7,868 nucleotides of DNA from CAYPZL01 sp964415045 (GTDB lineage Bacteria; Planctomycetota; Phycisphaerae; Sedimentisphaerales; Anaerobacaceae): positions 1-7,868 of the forward strand of contig CAYPZL010000226.1 of NCBI GenBank assembly GCA_964415045.1. Reading direction: 5' to 3'. A program made the translations under genes and the position numbers. Each line of letters opens with the position of its first letter. Positions within the stretch are counted from its first letter, which is position 1. Positions 1 to 7,431 of this stretch are shown here, piece by piece. Below the pieces are notes generated by a model. That model ran no database searches. It was given only the letters and a program-made list of their open reading frames with translations, and was not told where the DNA came from.

Positions 1-313
1 GGTTGACGTGGTCGACGACGAGATGGTCGGGGCAGTTGAGGATCTGCCGGTGCATCTTGACGGTGCGCTCGGTCCTGGTCAGCGGGTCCCAGACCTTGCG
101 CTGCGCGTAGAAGGTCTCGCGCCCGCGATTGGCGTGCCAGCGGTAGCGGCTGAGCTCGGCATAATCGGCCGGATCGACCAGCGCGTAGAGACCCTGCGTC
201 AGCGGGATGCGCCGGAAGGCGTGGCCGAACCGCAGCCGGCGATACAGCAGCACCAGCGGCACGACCAGCCGTTCCAGCCAGGCCGGGATTTCGATGCGAA
301 TCGTAACGGCCAC
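1..313 (-). CDS. HNH endonuclease, N-terminal part (3' end outside window)
   Basis: This gene runs leftwards off the window; about 104 residues are visible. Residues ~35-70 contain the pattern IPLTQG..ALVDPADY..L...RWHA......YAQR, and residues 87-104 contain MHRQIL......VVDHVN. This layout is typical of phage-type HNH nucleases, where a small AP2/NUMOD-like DNA-binding segment precedes the catalytic part. The DH at residues 101-102 would be the first His of the HNH ββα-metal fold; the remaining Asn/His lie beyond the edge. A basic, partly hydrophobic N-terminus (IPAWLERLVVPLVLLYRRLR) precedes it. The start is uncertain: GTG at 313 has an AGGGAGG about 13 nt upstream, while an in-frame GTG at 340 has no ribosome-binding site. 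Such genes are usually solitary or mobile, and no functional link to the sugar genes is implied. The family call is fairly secure; whether the complete gene is active cannot be judged here. Confidence 0.72.
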   Translation of the reverse strand, partial: MAVTIRIEIPAWLERLVVPLVLLYRRLRFGHAFRRIPLTQGLYALVDPADYAELSRYRWHANRGRETFYAQRKVWDPLTRTERTVKMHRQILNCPDHLVVDHVN

Positions 314-393
314 CAGCGGCCCAAAGCCTCCCTGAAACACGTCGCTATTTGTCCAAAACCTTTTTCATCCGCCCCCCACTATTGGCGGAATGC

Positions 394-521
394 TGCACGA
401 ATTTTGCGAAAAAAATGGAAAATCACGCCGGCGCGATTGGCGTAAGTGCCCGGCCTGCAAGGAATAAAAAAATTATTGGATGTCACCGGGTTTCGGTTCT
501 CAAGTGGTGCACGAATTTTGC
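394..521. repeat. Pair of 14-nt direct repeats (TGCACGAATTTTGC)
   Basis: The 14-mer TGCACGAATTTTGC occurs at 394-407 and again, exactly, at 508-521, 114 nt apart, in the AT-rich spacer upstream of the HNH gene. An exact 14-nt repeat within under 130 nt is unlikely by chance. It could mark a duplicated regulatory site, a scar of an inserted element, or one member of a dispersed intergenic repeat family. Nothing in the sequence decides between these, and no transposase or terminal inverted repeats are seen. Confidence 0.6.
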
Positions 522-569
522 TATTCCTACGAGGCGGGTGGGATTTGAGCCGGCAAAGTCGTTGGAATA

Positions 570-596
570 GGTCCTATTGGTCCTATAGGACCTATT
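570..596. repeat. Three 9-nt tandem repeats (GGTCCTATN) with a palindrome
   Basis: Positions 570-578 read GGTCCTATT, 579-587 GGTCCTATA and 588-596 GGACCTATT, so there are three tandem 9-mers with one or two differences. The units are partly self-complementary. GGTCCTATAGGACC at 579-592 is a perfect 14-bp palindrome, and AATAGGTCC at 566-574 pairs perfectly with GGACCTATT at 588-596. Two mutually exclusive hairpins are therefore possible. The block lies 33-60 nt past the stop codon of the minus-strand sugar kinase, so a role in 3'-end formation is possible. There is no T tract to make it a standard intrinsic terminator. Confidence 0.7.
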
Positions 597-628
597 TCGC
601 TTTTAGTCTCTTCGCTGCCGCCTGCGGC

Positions 629-1708
629 CTATCGTTGCACTCGGGCGTTGCCTTGCCAGATGCTCCAGATCTGGTCTTCGTCGGCGGGCTGGGCGTAGTC
701 GGTCAGCAGGGTGGTAACCAGCGCTCCGGTGGCCCATCCGAACTGGGCCCATTTTTCGGGTTCCCAGCCGCGCAGGACCGCGTAGAGCATGCCTCCGACG
801 AATCCGTCGCCACCGCCGATGCGGTCGAGCACGCCGATGGGGCGCGGCTCGATCACGTGCCAGTTGCCGCTCTCGGCCATCAGGGCGCCCCAGCGGTGGG
901 TGTTGGCGTTGACGACCTCGCGCAGCGTGGTGGCGAAGACGGTGGCGTTGGGGTAGGCGGCGCCGGCCCGCTCGATCATCGCCTTGAAGCCCTCGATCTT
1001 GGCGGCCAGCCCCTCGCCGCCGGCCTCGGGGCCCTCGATGCCGAGAGCGAGCTGGAAGTCCTCCTCGTTGCCGACGAGGATATCGGCGACGCCGGCGATC
1101 TCGTGGAAGATCGCGCGCAGCTCCTTCTCGCGGCCCTTCCAGAACGAGGCGCGGTAGTTCAGGTCGAACGAGATGCGCGTGCCGTGCTTTTTGGCGGCGC
1201 GGGCGATCTCCAGACAAAACGTCCCGGTCTCGGGCGACAGGGCGCCGATCAGGCCGGAGATGTGCACGATCTGCACGCCTTCGCGGCCGAAGATTCGTTC
1301 GAGGTCGAAGTCCTTGACGTTCAGCGTCCGGCCGACCTCGCCGGCCCGGTCGTTGCAGACGCGCGGGCCGCGCGAGCCGGTGCCGCAATCGGCCAAGTTG
1401 AGCTGGTGGCGGTAGCCCCACGGATCGTCCTGATCGACCTCTGGGCCCTCGACGTCGATGTGCCGGCTCGCCAGGTCGTCCTTGATGAAGCGGGCGACCG
1501 GGCTGCCCTTGACGAAGGTCGTCAGGACCTTGACCGGCAGGCCGAGGTACGACGAGACGCTGGCGACGTTCGACTCGGCGCTGGTGGCCTGGAGGGTGAA
1601 GCGCCGGCTGCAGTGGAACGGCTGGCCGTTGTCAGGGGTCAGACGGCCCCCCATGCTGGTGGGTACGAGCAGAGCGTAACGACAATCCTTCTTGAGTTCG
1701 ATGCTCAC
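629..1708 (-). CDS. PfkB-family sugar kinase, 2-keto-3-deoxygluconate kinase-like
   Basis: A 359-residue cytoplasmic kinase of the PfkB/ribokinase superfamily, which transfers phosphate from ATP to a sugar hydroxyl. Seen: ESNVAS (45-50) in the substrate-binding lid region, FDLNYR (181-186) as in KDG kinases, NEED (214-217), and the C-terminal signature DRIGGGDGFVGG (295-306). D301 in GGGD is the expected catalytic base. The signature is slightly unusual, with RIGGGD where DTxGAGD is common. Length fits the family. The start is GTG at 1708, chosen because AAGGAG lies 7 nt upstream. The gene is divergent from the epimerase operon across a 252-nt spacer. KDG kinase activity (uronate/pectin or Entner-Doudoroff-type catabolism) is the best guess; fructokinase or another ketose kinase is possible. 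A weak minus-strand promoter (TTGCGA at 1811-1816, TAGGCA at 1788-1793) could serve it. Confidence 0.85.
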   Translation of the reverse strand: MSIELKKDCRYALLVPTSMGGRLTPDNGQPFHCSRRFTLQATSAESNVASVSSYLGLPVKVLTTFVKGSPVARFIKDDLASRHIDVEGPEVDQDDPWGYRHQLNLADCGTGSRGPRVCNDRAGEVGRTLNVKDFDLERIFGREGVQIVHISGLIGALSPETGTFCLEIARAAKKHGTRISFDLNYRASFWKGREKELRAIFHEIAGVADILVGNEEDFQLALGIEGPEAGGEGLAAKIEGFKAMIERAGAAYPNATVFATTLREVVNANTHRWGALMAESGNWHVIEPRPIGVLDRIGGGDGFVGGMLYAVLRGWEPEKWAQFGWATGALVTTLLTDYAQPADEDQIWSIWQGNARVQR

Positions 1709-1874
1709 AACGGGCTCCTTTCGATCTCCGTTTCATCCGTCATTCAGTCGCGAATCGCCTGCCGGCGGTGCGGCGGGCCGGGGACCATGCCTACCAAATC
1801 TCGCCCAAAATCGCAATCCCTAATCCCGCAAAACTGCTCGTTCGGCCTGGTCCGGCAGCGGCGTTGGCTCCGCC

Positions 1875-1903
1875 TTGACGGCTGGTGCGGCCCGCATTAG
1901 AAT
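1875..1903 (+). promoter_or_regulatory. Sigma70-type promoter of the epimerase operon
   Basis: TTGACG (1875-1880) and TAGAAT (1898-1903) are separated by exactly 17 nt, differing from the consensus by one base at -35 and by one base at -10. Transcription would start near 1910, giving a leader of about 50 nt before the ATG at 1961. It points into the three-gene operon and lies in the divergent spacer shared with the minus-strand kinase. Confidence 0.65.
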
Positions 1904-1960
1904 GCTCCGCGTTGTGTGCGGGTTTTGAGGTTCAGGACGATCTGGCGAAAGGGTATCGTG

Positions 1961-3232
1961 ATGGCTATCGACCGCGATCAGGTCTCGGCGTGTCTGGAGC
2001 AGTGCAAGCACCATCTGACGAAAGAGCTGCTGCCGTTCTGGCTGGACCGGTGCAAGGACGACGTCAACGGTGGGTTCAACACGCAGTTCGACAAGGACGG
2101 CAACGACAGCGGGCTGGACGAGAAGTCGATGCTGGCGCAGATGCGGACGGTGTATACGATGTCGGCGGCGCATCGGGCCGGTTACGGCGACGGTCGCTGT
2201 GGCGAGTACGCCCGGCACGGGGTGGACTTCCTGCGCGAGAAGGTCTGGGACAAGCAGTACGGCGGTTTCTACTGGACCACGAACCGCAAGGGCGAGGTCG
2301 CCATCGACAAGAAGATCCTGTACGGCCTGAGCTTCGCCATGTACGCCCTGACTGAATACACCATGGCCACCGGCGACGCGCGCGGGCAGGAATACGCTGA
2401 GAAGACCTTCGACCTAATCAAGAAGCACGCGACGGACACCATGTATGGCGGCTACTTCGAGATGTTCGAGCGCAACTGGGACCTGTGTGGCCCGGGGCCT
2501 CAGGGCGGTGACCGCAAGACCCTCGACGTGCACATGCACCTGATGGAGGCATTCACCAACATGTTCGAGTGTACGGGCCAGAGCATCCACCGCCGGACCC
2601 TGATCGAGGACATCGACCTTCTGCTCAAACGCATCTTGCATCCGCAGTACGCTACGGGCATTCCGCAGTTCACGGTGGACTGGAAGATCGCACCGCAGAT
2701 CAAGTTCGATATCGTCTGGGGCTGGGACCGCTTCACCGAGGGCGGCCAGAAAGCCAACGCCGAGGACAACACCTCGGCCGGACACAACGTCGAGTTCGCC
2801 TGGCTGCTCGCCCACGCCACCGACGTGCTCGGCAGTGGCTGGGACGAGTATAAGGACGTCATCAAGAAAGCGATGGACCACGGCCGGGACAACGGCATCG
2901 ACCCCGAGTACGGCGGCGTCTACGTCGAGGGCCCCCACGCCGGCGGCGTCTACGACATGGAAAAGGAGTTCTGGCAGCAGGCCGAGGTCATGATCGGCAT
3001 GCTCGAAGGCTGCCTGCGGTTCGGCCCGGACGACTACTGGGACAGCTACCTCAACGTCCATCGCTTCGTCTTCGACAAAATGATCCATCATGAGGTCGGC
3101 GAGTGGTGGCCGCTGACCACGCGCGAAGGCGAGCCTATCTGGACGCACATGAGCCACTCCTGGAAGGTCAACTACCACACGATTCGCTGCATGGTCGAGT
3201 GCATCAAGCGGCTCGAAAGGCTCCTGGCGTAA
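1961..3232 (+). CDS. AGE-family sugar epimerase/isomerase
   Basis: A 423-residue soluble protein of the N-acylglucosamine 2-epimerase family, an (α/α)6-barrel whose members epimerise at C2 or interconvert aldoses and ketoses (GlcNAc 2-epimerase, cellobiose 2-epimerase, YihS-type isomerases). Family signatures are all present: QMRTVY (R62), KTLDVHMHLMEAFTNM (H191/H193), GHNVEFAWLL (H275, E278), KEFWQQAE (335-342) and the late WKVNYHTIR (H406). R62, one of the 191/193 His, H275, E278 and H406 match the positions of the catalytic residues known in cellobiose 2-epimerases. The start is ATG 1961, with AAAGGG 7 nt upstream; longer in-frame extension back to 1916 would overlap the promoter leader. 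It is the first gene of the operon, 21 nt before the next. The KTLDVH..LEA.TN pattern leans toward the cellobiose 2-epimerase branch, but the clustered kinases suggest a monosaccharide substrate. Exact substrate unknown. Confidence 0.88.
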   Translation: MAIDRDQVSACLEQCKHHLTKELLPFWLDRCKDDVNGGFNTQFDKDGNDSGLDEKSMLAQMRTVYTMSAAHRAGYGDGRCGEYARHGVDFLREKVWDKQYGGFYWTTNRKGEVAIDKKILYGLSFAMYALTEYTMATGDARGQEYAEKTFDLIKKHATDTMYGGYFEMFERNWDLCGPGPQGGDRKTLDVHMHLMEAFTNMFECTGQSIHRRTLIEDIDLLLKRILHPQYATGIPQFTVDWKIAPQIKFDIVWGWDRFTEGGQKANAEDNTSAGHNVEFAWLLAHATDVLGSGWDEYKDVIKKAMDHGRDNGIDPEYGGVYVEGPHAGGVYDMEKEFWQQAEVMIGMLEGCLRFGPDDYWDSYLNVHRFVFDKMIHHEVGEWWPLTTREGEPIWTHMSHSWKVNYHTIRCMVECIKRLERLLA

Positions 3233-3253
3233 CGCCGGCGCGGACGAGGACCC

Positions 3254-4285
3254 ATGGAATACGAAGGCAGATACACGGCGTTCGATCCGGCCCGGATCAC
3301 GACCTACCCGGTCAAGACCCGCAGCAACAAAGTCACGCTGGCCGATCTGGTGTTCCCCGAGCGCCTCGCGGCCGAAGCGCCGAAGCTGCCGGAGGACGTG
3401 CAGCGTGACATCGGGACCGTCGCGCAGGCGATGGTGACCGCCCGCCGGCAGGGCAAGCCCGTCATCCTGTTCACCGGCGCCCACCTGATCAAGAACGGGC
3501 TGGGCCCGCTGCTTCTCGATTTAGTCCGGCGCGGTTGCGTGACGCTCGTGGCCGGCAACGTCGCGACTTCCATCCACGATTTCGAGCTGGCGCTGATCGG
3601 CCAGACCAGTGAGAACGTTCCCGCCGGCCTGGACCAGGGGCAGTTCGGCATGGCCCAGGAGTTTGCCTACATCAACATGGCCCTGTCGGTGGGCAACCAG
3701 CAGAAGCTCGGTTTCGGCGAGGCGCTGGGCCGGGTCATCTGCGACGCGGCGTTCCGGGATCGCGTCCTTTCCCTCGTCGCCGGCGAGAGTCTCGTGCGCC
3801 GGTTCGGGCACCCCGAGGTCAGCGTGCTGGCGGCCTGCTACGACTGCGAGGTTCCGTTCACGGTCCACGCAGGCATCGGCACCGACGTGATCGACCAGCA
3901 CCCGACCTTCGACGGGCAGGCCAAGGGCGGCTGCTCCGGCCGGGATTTTCTGATCTACACCGACCAGGTCGCGGCCCTGACCGAAGGCGGCGTCGTCCTC
4001 AATATCGGCAGCGCCGTCACCGGGCCCGAGGTCCTGCTCAAGGCGGTCTCCATGGCCGCCAACGTGGGCAGCGTCCCGCGTGACATCCTCACCGCCGATT
4101 TCGACCTGCGCCGTCACGACCCGGCGCAGATGACGGACGAGTCCGCCCCGGGCTATTACTTCCGCGACCAGAAGAGCGTCGTGACGCGCATCCCCGAAGC
4201 CTTCGGCGGCCGGGGCCTGTATATCGCCGGCAACCAGAAGCAGACCTTTCCGTTTTTGTACAGGAAGATCGTCGCAGCTTTGTAA
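3254..4285 (+). CDS. Deoxyhypusine synthase-like protein of unknown function
   Basis: A 343-residue soluble protein with no signal peptide or membrane segment. Residues 69-115 (PVILFTGAHLIKNGL, a hydrophobic strand, then GNVATSIHDFEL) resemble the Rossmann-type core of deoxyhypusine synthases, where a TSN..SSG loop and a strand leading to a TTAGG.EED-like turn bind NAD. Other apparently conserved blocks are HAGIGTDVIDQHP (205-217), SGRDFLIYT (228-236), LNIGSAVTGPEVLLKA (249-264) and GGRGLYIAG (318-326). The Lys-containing active-site segment of true deoxyhypusine synthases is not recognisable, so protein hypusination is unlikely. I recall similar uncharacterised bacterial proteins next to RfaE-like kinases, as here. 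It sits 21 nt after the epimerase and 15 nt before the kinase-phosphatase fusion, so it probably acts on the same sugar, perhaps as an NAD-dependent enzyme. That is inference. Start ATG 3254; GAGGA lies close upstream. Confidence 0.6.
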   Translation: MEYEGRYTAFDPARITTYPVKTRSNKVTLADLVFPERLAAEAPKLPEDVQRDIGTVAQAMVTARRQGKPVILFTGAHLIKNGLGPLLLDLVRRGCVTLVAGNVATSIHDFELALIGQTSENVPAGLDQGQFGMAQEFAYINMALSVGNQQKLGFGEALGRVICDAAFRDRVLSLVAGESLVRRFGHPEVSVLAACYDCEVPFTVHAGIGTDVIDQHPTFDGQAKGGCSGRDFLIYTDQVAALTEGGVVLNIGSAVTGPEVLLKAVSMAANVGSVPRDILTADFDLRRHDPAQMTDESAPGYYFRDQKSVVTRIPEAFGGRGLYIAGNQKQTFPFLYRKIVAAL

Positions 4286-4300
4286 TCGGAGGGACACGGC

Positions 4301-6199
4301 ATGAAGGAACCGCGCATCCGAGAGATCCTGGCCCGGATCGAAAACGTCACCGTGGCGGTCTACGGCGATTTCTGCCTGGACGCCTACTGGATTCTGGACC
4401 CGCAGGGCTCGGAAGTCTCGGTCGAGACGGGCTTGCAGGCCCGCGCCGTGCGCGAGCATTACTACTCTCTCGGCGGCGCGTCCAACGTCGTAGCCAATGC
4501 CGCGGCGCTGAAGCCCAAGGCGATCCGGGTCATCGGCGCCGTCGGTGACGATATTTTCGGCCGGGAGCTGCGCCGCCAGCTCGACGCGCTCGGCGTCGAT
4601 ACCACGCATCTCGTGATCCAGCGCGAGAACTTCGACACCGTGACATTCGCCAAGCCGTATCTCGAAGGCAAAGAAGAGCCGCGCGTCGATTTCGGCTTCG
4701 CCAACCGGCGCAGCGACGCGACGGACGAGGCCCTGCTGGCGGGTCTGCGTCACGCCCTGGAAACCGCCGATGCCCTGATCGTCAACCAGCAGGTGCCCGG
4801 CAGCATCACCCACGAGGCGTTCATCGAGCGGGCCAACGCGTTGTTCGCCGAATTTTCCGACAAGGTGATCCTGCTGGACTCGCGGCACTACGGCGAGAAG
4901 TTCAAGCACATCTACCGCAAGACCAACGAGCGTGAGGCCGCCATGCTCAACGGCGTCGAGGTCGGACTCGACGAGGCCGTCCCGACCGCCGACGTGCGAA
5001 AATACGCGGAAAACCTGTACGAGCAGTTCCACAAGCCCGTCTTTCTGACGCGCGGCGCGCGGGGCATCCTCATCGTCGACGGCGCCGGCGTGCACGAGAT
5101 CGGCGGCCTGCAATTTCTCAAGAAGCTCGACACCGTCGGGGCCGGGGACACCGTCACCAGCGCCCTGGCCCTGTGCCTCGGGGCGGGCGTCCCGCCGGCC
5201 GAGGCGGGCGAATTCGCCAACTTCGCCGCCGGAGTCACGGTCCAGAAGCTCTACCAGACGGGCACCGCGAGCCCCGAAGAGGTCCTCGCGGTCGGGTGCG
5301 ATCCGGATTACATTTACGAGCCGGAGCTGGCCGAGGACCGCCGCCGGGCACGTTACGTGGGGGAAACCGGGATCGAGCTGTGCGCCGAAGCACTGCCGTT
5401 CGGGCACATCAGGCACGCGGTCTTCGACAACGACGGGACATTCAGCACGCTGCGCCAGGGCTGGGAGCAGGTCATGGCGCCGGTGATGGTCCGGGCCATC
5501 CTGGGCGAGCGGTACGACACGGCCGACGCCGGCCTCGTGCAGAAGGTCCGCCTCCGCGTCCTCGACTACATCGACAAGTCCACCGGCATCCAGACCATCG
5601 TGCAGATGGAAGCCCTGGTCGAGATGGTCCGTGAATTCGGCCTCGTGCCGTCCGAGAAGGTCCTCGACAAGCAAGGCTACAAGCGGCTTTACAACGAGGC
5701 TCTCATGCAGATGGTCAACGAGCGCCTCGCGCGGCTCCAACGCGGAGGCCTCGACGTCACCGATTTCACCGTCAAAGGCTCCGTCGAATTTGCCCGGGCC
5801 TTGCGCGAACGGGGCGTGACGTTGTACCTGACCAGCGGGACCGACCGCGAGGACGTCGTCGCCGAGTCCGAGGCGCTGGGGTATGCCGAGTTGTTCAACG
5901 GCGGCATCTACGGCGCTCTCGGGGACATCAGCAAGTACTCCAAGAAAATGGTCCTCGAGAAGATCATGGCCGACAACGATCTGCGCGGCCCGGAGCTGGT
6001 TGTCTTCGGGGACGGGCCGGTCGAGCTGCGCGAGTGCCGCAAGCGCGACGGGATCGCGGTGGGCGTGGCCTCCGACGAGATCCGCCGGCACGGGCTCAAC
6101 GAGGAGAAACGCACCCGCCTGATCAAGGCCGGCGCCCAGGTCGTCATCGGCGATTTCTCGCGGTGGAACGATCTGCTCACGCTGCTCTTCAGCGAGTAG
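4301..6199 (+). CDS. Bifunctional RfaE/HldE-like sugar kinase fused to HAD phosphatase
   Basis: A 632-residue fusion. Residues 1 to about 330 are a PfkB kinase of the RfaE/HldE type: YGDFCLDAYW (21-30), LGGASNVVAN (57-66), GAVGDDIFG, and the signature DTVGAGD (277-283) with D283 as catalytic base. A linker (~330-370) leads to a haloacid dehalogenase phosphatase: motif I DNDGT (376-380; D376 nucleophile, D378 acid/base), a helical cap of roughly 110 residues, motif II LYLTSGT (508-514), motif III Lys in KYSKK (545-549), and motif IV GDGPVE (570-575), where the last acidic residue is Glu. In HldE itself the second domain is an adenylyltransferase; here a phosphatase takes its place. By analogy with HldE plus GmhB, one chain may add a phosphate at one position and remove it at another. 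The insertion of a cap makes the HAD part unlike the capless GmhB. Start ATG 4301, with GGAGGG 7 nt upstream. Last gene of the operon. Confidence 0.83.
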   Translation: MKEPRIREILARIENVTVAVYGDFCLDAYWILDPQGSEVSVETGLQARAVREHYYSLGGASNVVANAAALKPKAIRVIGAVGDDIFGRELRRQLDALGVDTTHLVIQRENFDTVTFAKPYLEGKEEPRVDFGFANRRSDATDEALLAGLRHALETADALIVNQQVPGSITHEAFIERANALFAEFSDKVILLDSRHYGEKFKHIYRKTNEREAAMLNGVEVGLDEAVPTADVRKYAENLYEQFHKPVFLTRGARGILIVDGAGVHEIGGLQFLKKLDTVGAGDTVTSALALCLGAGVPPAEAGEFANFAAGVTVQKLYQTGTASPEEVLAVGCDPDYIYEPELAEDRRRARYVGETGIELCAEALPFGHIRHAVFDNDGTFSTLRQGWEQVMAPVMVRAILGERYDTADAGLVQKVRLRVLDYIDKSTGIQTIVQMEALVEMVREFGLVPSEKVLDKQGYKRLYNEALMQMVNERLARLQRGGLDVTDFTVKGSVEFARALRERGVTLYLTSGTDREDVVAESEALGYAELFNGGIYGALGDISKYSKKMVLEKIMADNDLRGPELVVFGDGPVELRECRKRDGIAVGVASDEIRRHGLNEEKRTRLIKAGAQVVIGDFSRWNDLLTLLFSE

Positions 6200-6226
6200 G
6201 TTTACCGATGCGTCCCTCGCCCGGCG

Positions 6227-6232
6227 TAGAAT
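6227..6232 (+). promoter_or_regulatory. Possible -10 element before the peptidase pseudogene
   Basis: TAGAATGCACTGCGGG begins at 6227 and closely resembles TAGAATGCTCCGCG at the epimerase promoter (1898). No convincing -35 box is seen at 16-18 nt; TTTACC at 6201-6206 is 20 nt away. It may be the remaining promoter of the decayed peptidase gene. Confidence 0.35.
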
Positions 6233-6317
6233 GCACTGCGGGAGGAGGGCCGGGTTGTGTCGAGCGCCGGTGGGGACCGGGCTGAAATCGATCGTGGTTA
6301 CAACAGGAGTTGATGCG

Positions 6318-7431
6318 ATGCTGCCAGAGCAAACTCTATCCGTAGTTCGCGCTGTCACGAAGAGCGTCTTGTTGGTCGTTGTGACTATTCTGTCCAGTGC
6401 CCCGGGACTGCGGGCGCAAGGCAAGTCGTCCGCGGACGTCTCGGCCGCGAAGCCCTACGCCTACCTGTACCCGGCCGCGATGGAGGCCCTGACGCAGCAT
6501 CTGCAGCGGCAGAAGGTGGACGTGCATGAGTTGCGCGAGGACATCGATCTGGACGTGGGGGTTTACACGATCAAACGCGTGGTCGAACGGGAGGGGAAGG
6601 ATTCACAGCAGGGATTCTTTCGATTCAAGACGCGGACAAAACAGGAGACGCAGCGTTTTCCCGCCGGCACGATTCTGGTGAAGACAAAACAAGAGCAAGC
6701 CGAAACCCTGATGCGTCTATTGGGCCCCAAGGCGAAAAAGTGTCCGGACGAGCGAGATCTCTTCGACTCCGTGGAGCGAGGAGATGTATTTCTACGTGCA
6801 GAATCGCATCCAGACGTGGCTGGATCTTTGTACCGTCTCCCGCTCGGGAGGCAAGCCCGAGCGCCTGCTTCGCGATGCGACGGAAGCGTGGATCCAGTCG
6901 CCGGGAGAGCTGACCTTCCTGAAAGACGGATCCTTCCTGCTGTCCAGCGAGAGAACGGGATGGAAGCATCTCTATCTCTACGACAAGACGGGCCAACTGC
7001 AACACGCCGTCACGGAGGGCCAGTGGGAAGCCAGAAGCCTGCATTGCGTCGACGAGGAGAACGGATGGGTTTACTTCACGGGGACGCGCGATTCGCACAT
7101 CGCCGGAGCCCCCGTAACGGACTGGCGCCTCTACGATACGATCTACACCGAGCGCTACATGGACACACCGCAAAACAACCCCGAGGGCTACGAAAAGACG
7201 TCCGTGGTGGAGGCGGCCGAAAAACTGCACGGTAGACTCCTGCTCGTCCACGGGGTCATCGACGACAACGTACACGTCCAGAACACCTACCAGCTCATGG
7301 GGGCCCTGCAGCGGGCCGACCGGGATTTCGATGTTATGGTGTATCCACAATCTCGCCACGGCATCGGGGCAATGCACTACAGCCGCCTGAGGGTCGACTT
7401 CATCAAGTCCGTTTTGACGCTCTCCAACTGA
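6318..7431 (+). pseudogene. Mosaic peptidase pseudogene: M14 carboxypeptidase tail joined to S9 (DPP-IV-like) fragments
   Basis: The 5' end looks intact: AGGAG 8 nt before ATG 6318, then a signal peptide with a hydrophobic core (VLLVVVTIL) ending near LRAQG. From 6450 the protein reads like the C-terminal domain of M14 zinc carboxypeptidases (YLYPAAMEAL, VHELREDIDLDVGVY, RFPAGTILV.TKQ); no zinc-binding catalytic domain precedes it. Near 6760-6784 the frame changes and an S9 propeller fragment follows (WSEEMYFYVQNRIQTWLDL at 6772, then FLKDGSFLLSSERTGWKHLY). Around 7095-7110, after TRDSHIA, it jumps in frame to the S9 C-terminal region (GAPVTDWRLYDTIYTERYM). The catalytic Asp (DDNVH, 7261-7263) and His (SRHGI, 7357-7359) are kept, but the GWSYGG-type Ser segment and much of the propeller are missing. 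The parts appear to be remnants of two secreted peptidases, without activity. Assembly error is the main alternative. Confidence 0.72.

Noticed and set aside
345..368. Seven-residue minus-strand frame (MKKVLDK) upstream of the HNH gene as a leader peptide
   Set aside because: There is no plausible ribosome-binding site, run of regulatory codons or attenuator-like structure after it.
535..562. tRNA-like 3' fragment (GTGGGATTTGAGCC), possibly an attachment site
   Set aside because: On the minus strand it resembles a T-loop, but the T-stem cannot pair beyond two bases and no acceptor stem or anticodon arm was found.
446..1900. 484-codon open frame on the plus strand
   Set aside because: It is antisense to the sugar kinase, which has a good ribosome-binding site and PfkB motifs. 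The antisense translation is low-complexity with no recognisable fold.
2414..3484. 356-codon open frame on the minus strand
   Set aside because: It is a shadow of the AGE epimerase, which carries every family motif on the plus strand.
3521..6424. 967-codon open frame on the minus strand
   Set aside because: It lies antisense to the kinase-phosphatase and the deoxyhypusine synthase-like gene, whose motifs are clear. Its Asp/Val/Gly/Ala/Leu-rich sequence with no domain pattern is typical of a shadow frame in GC-rich DNA.
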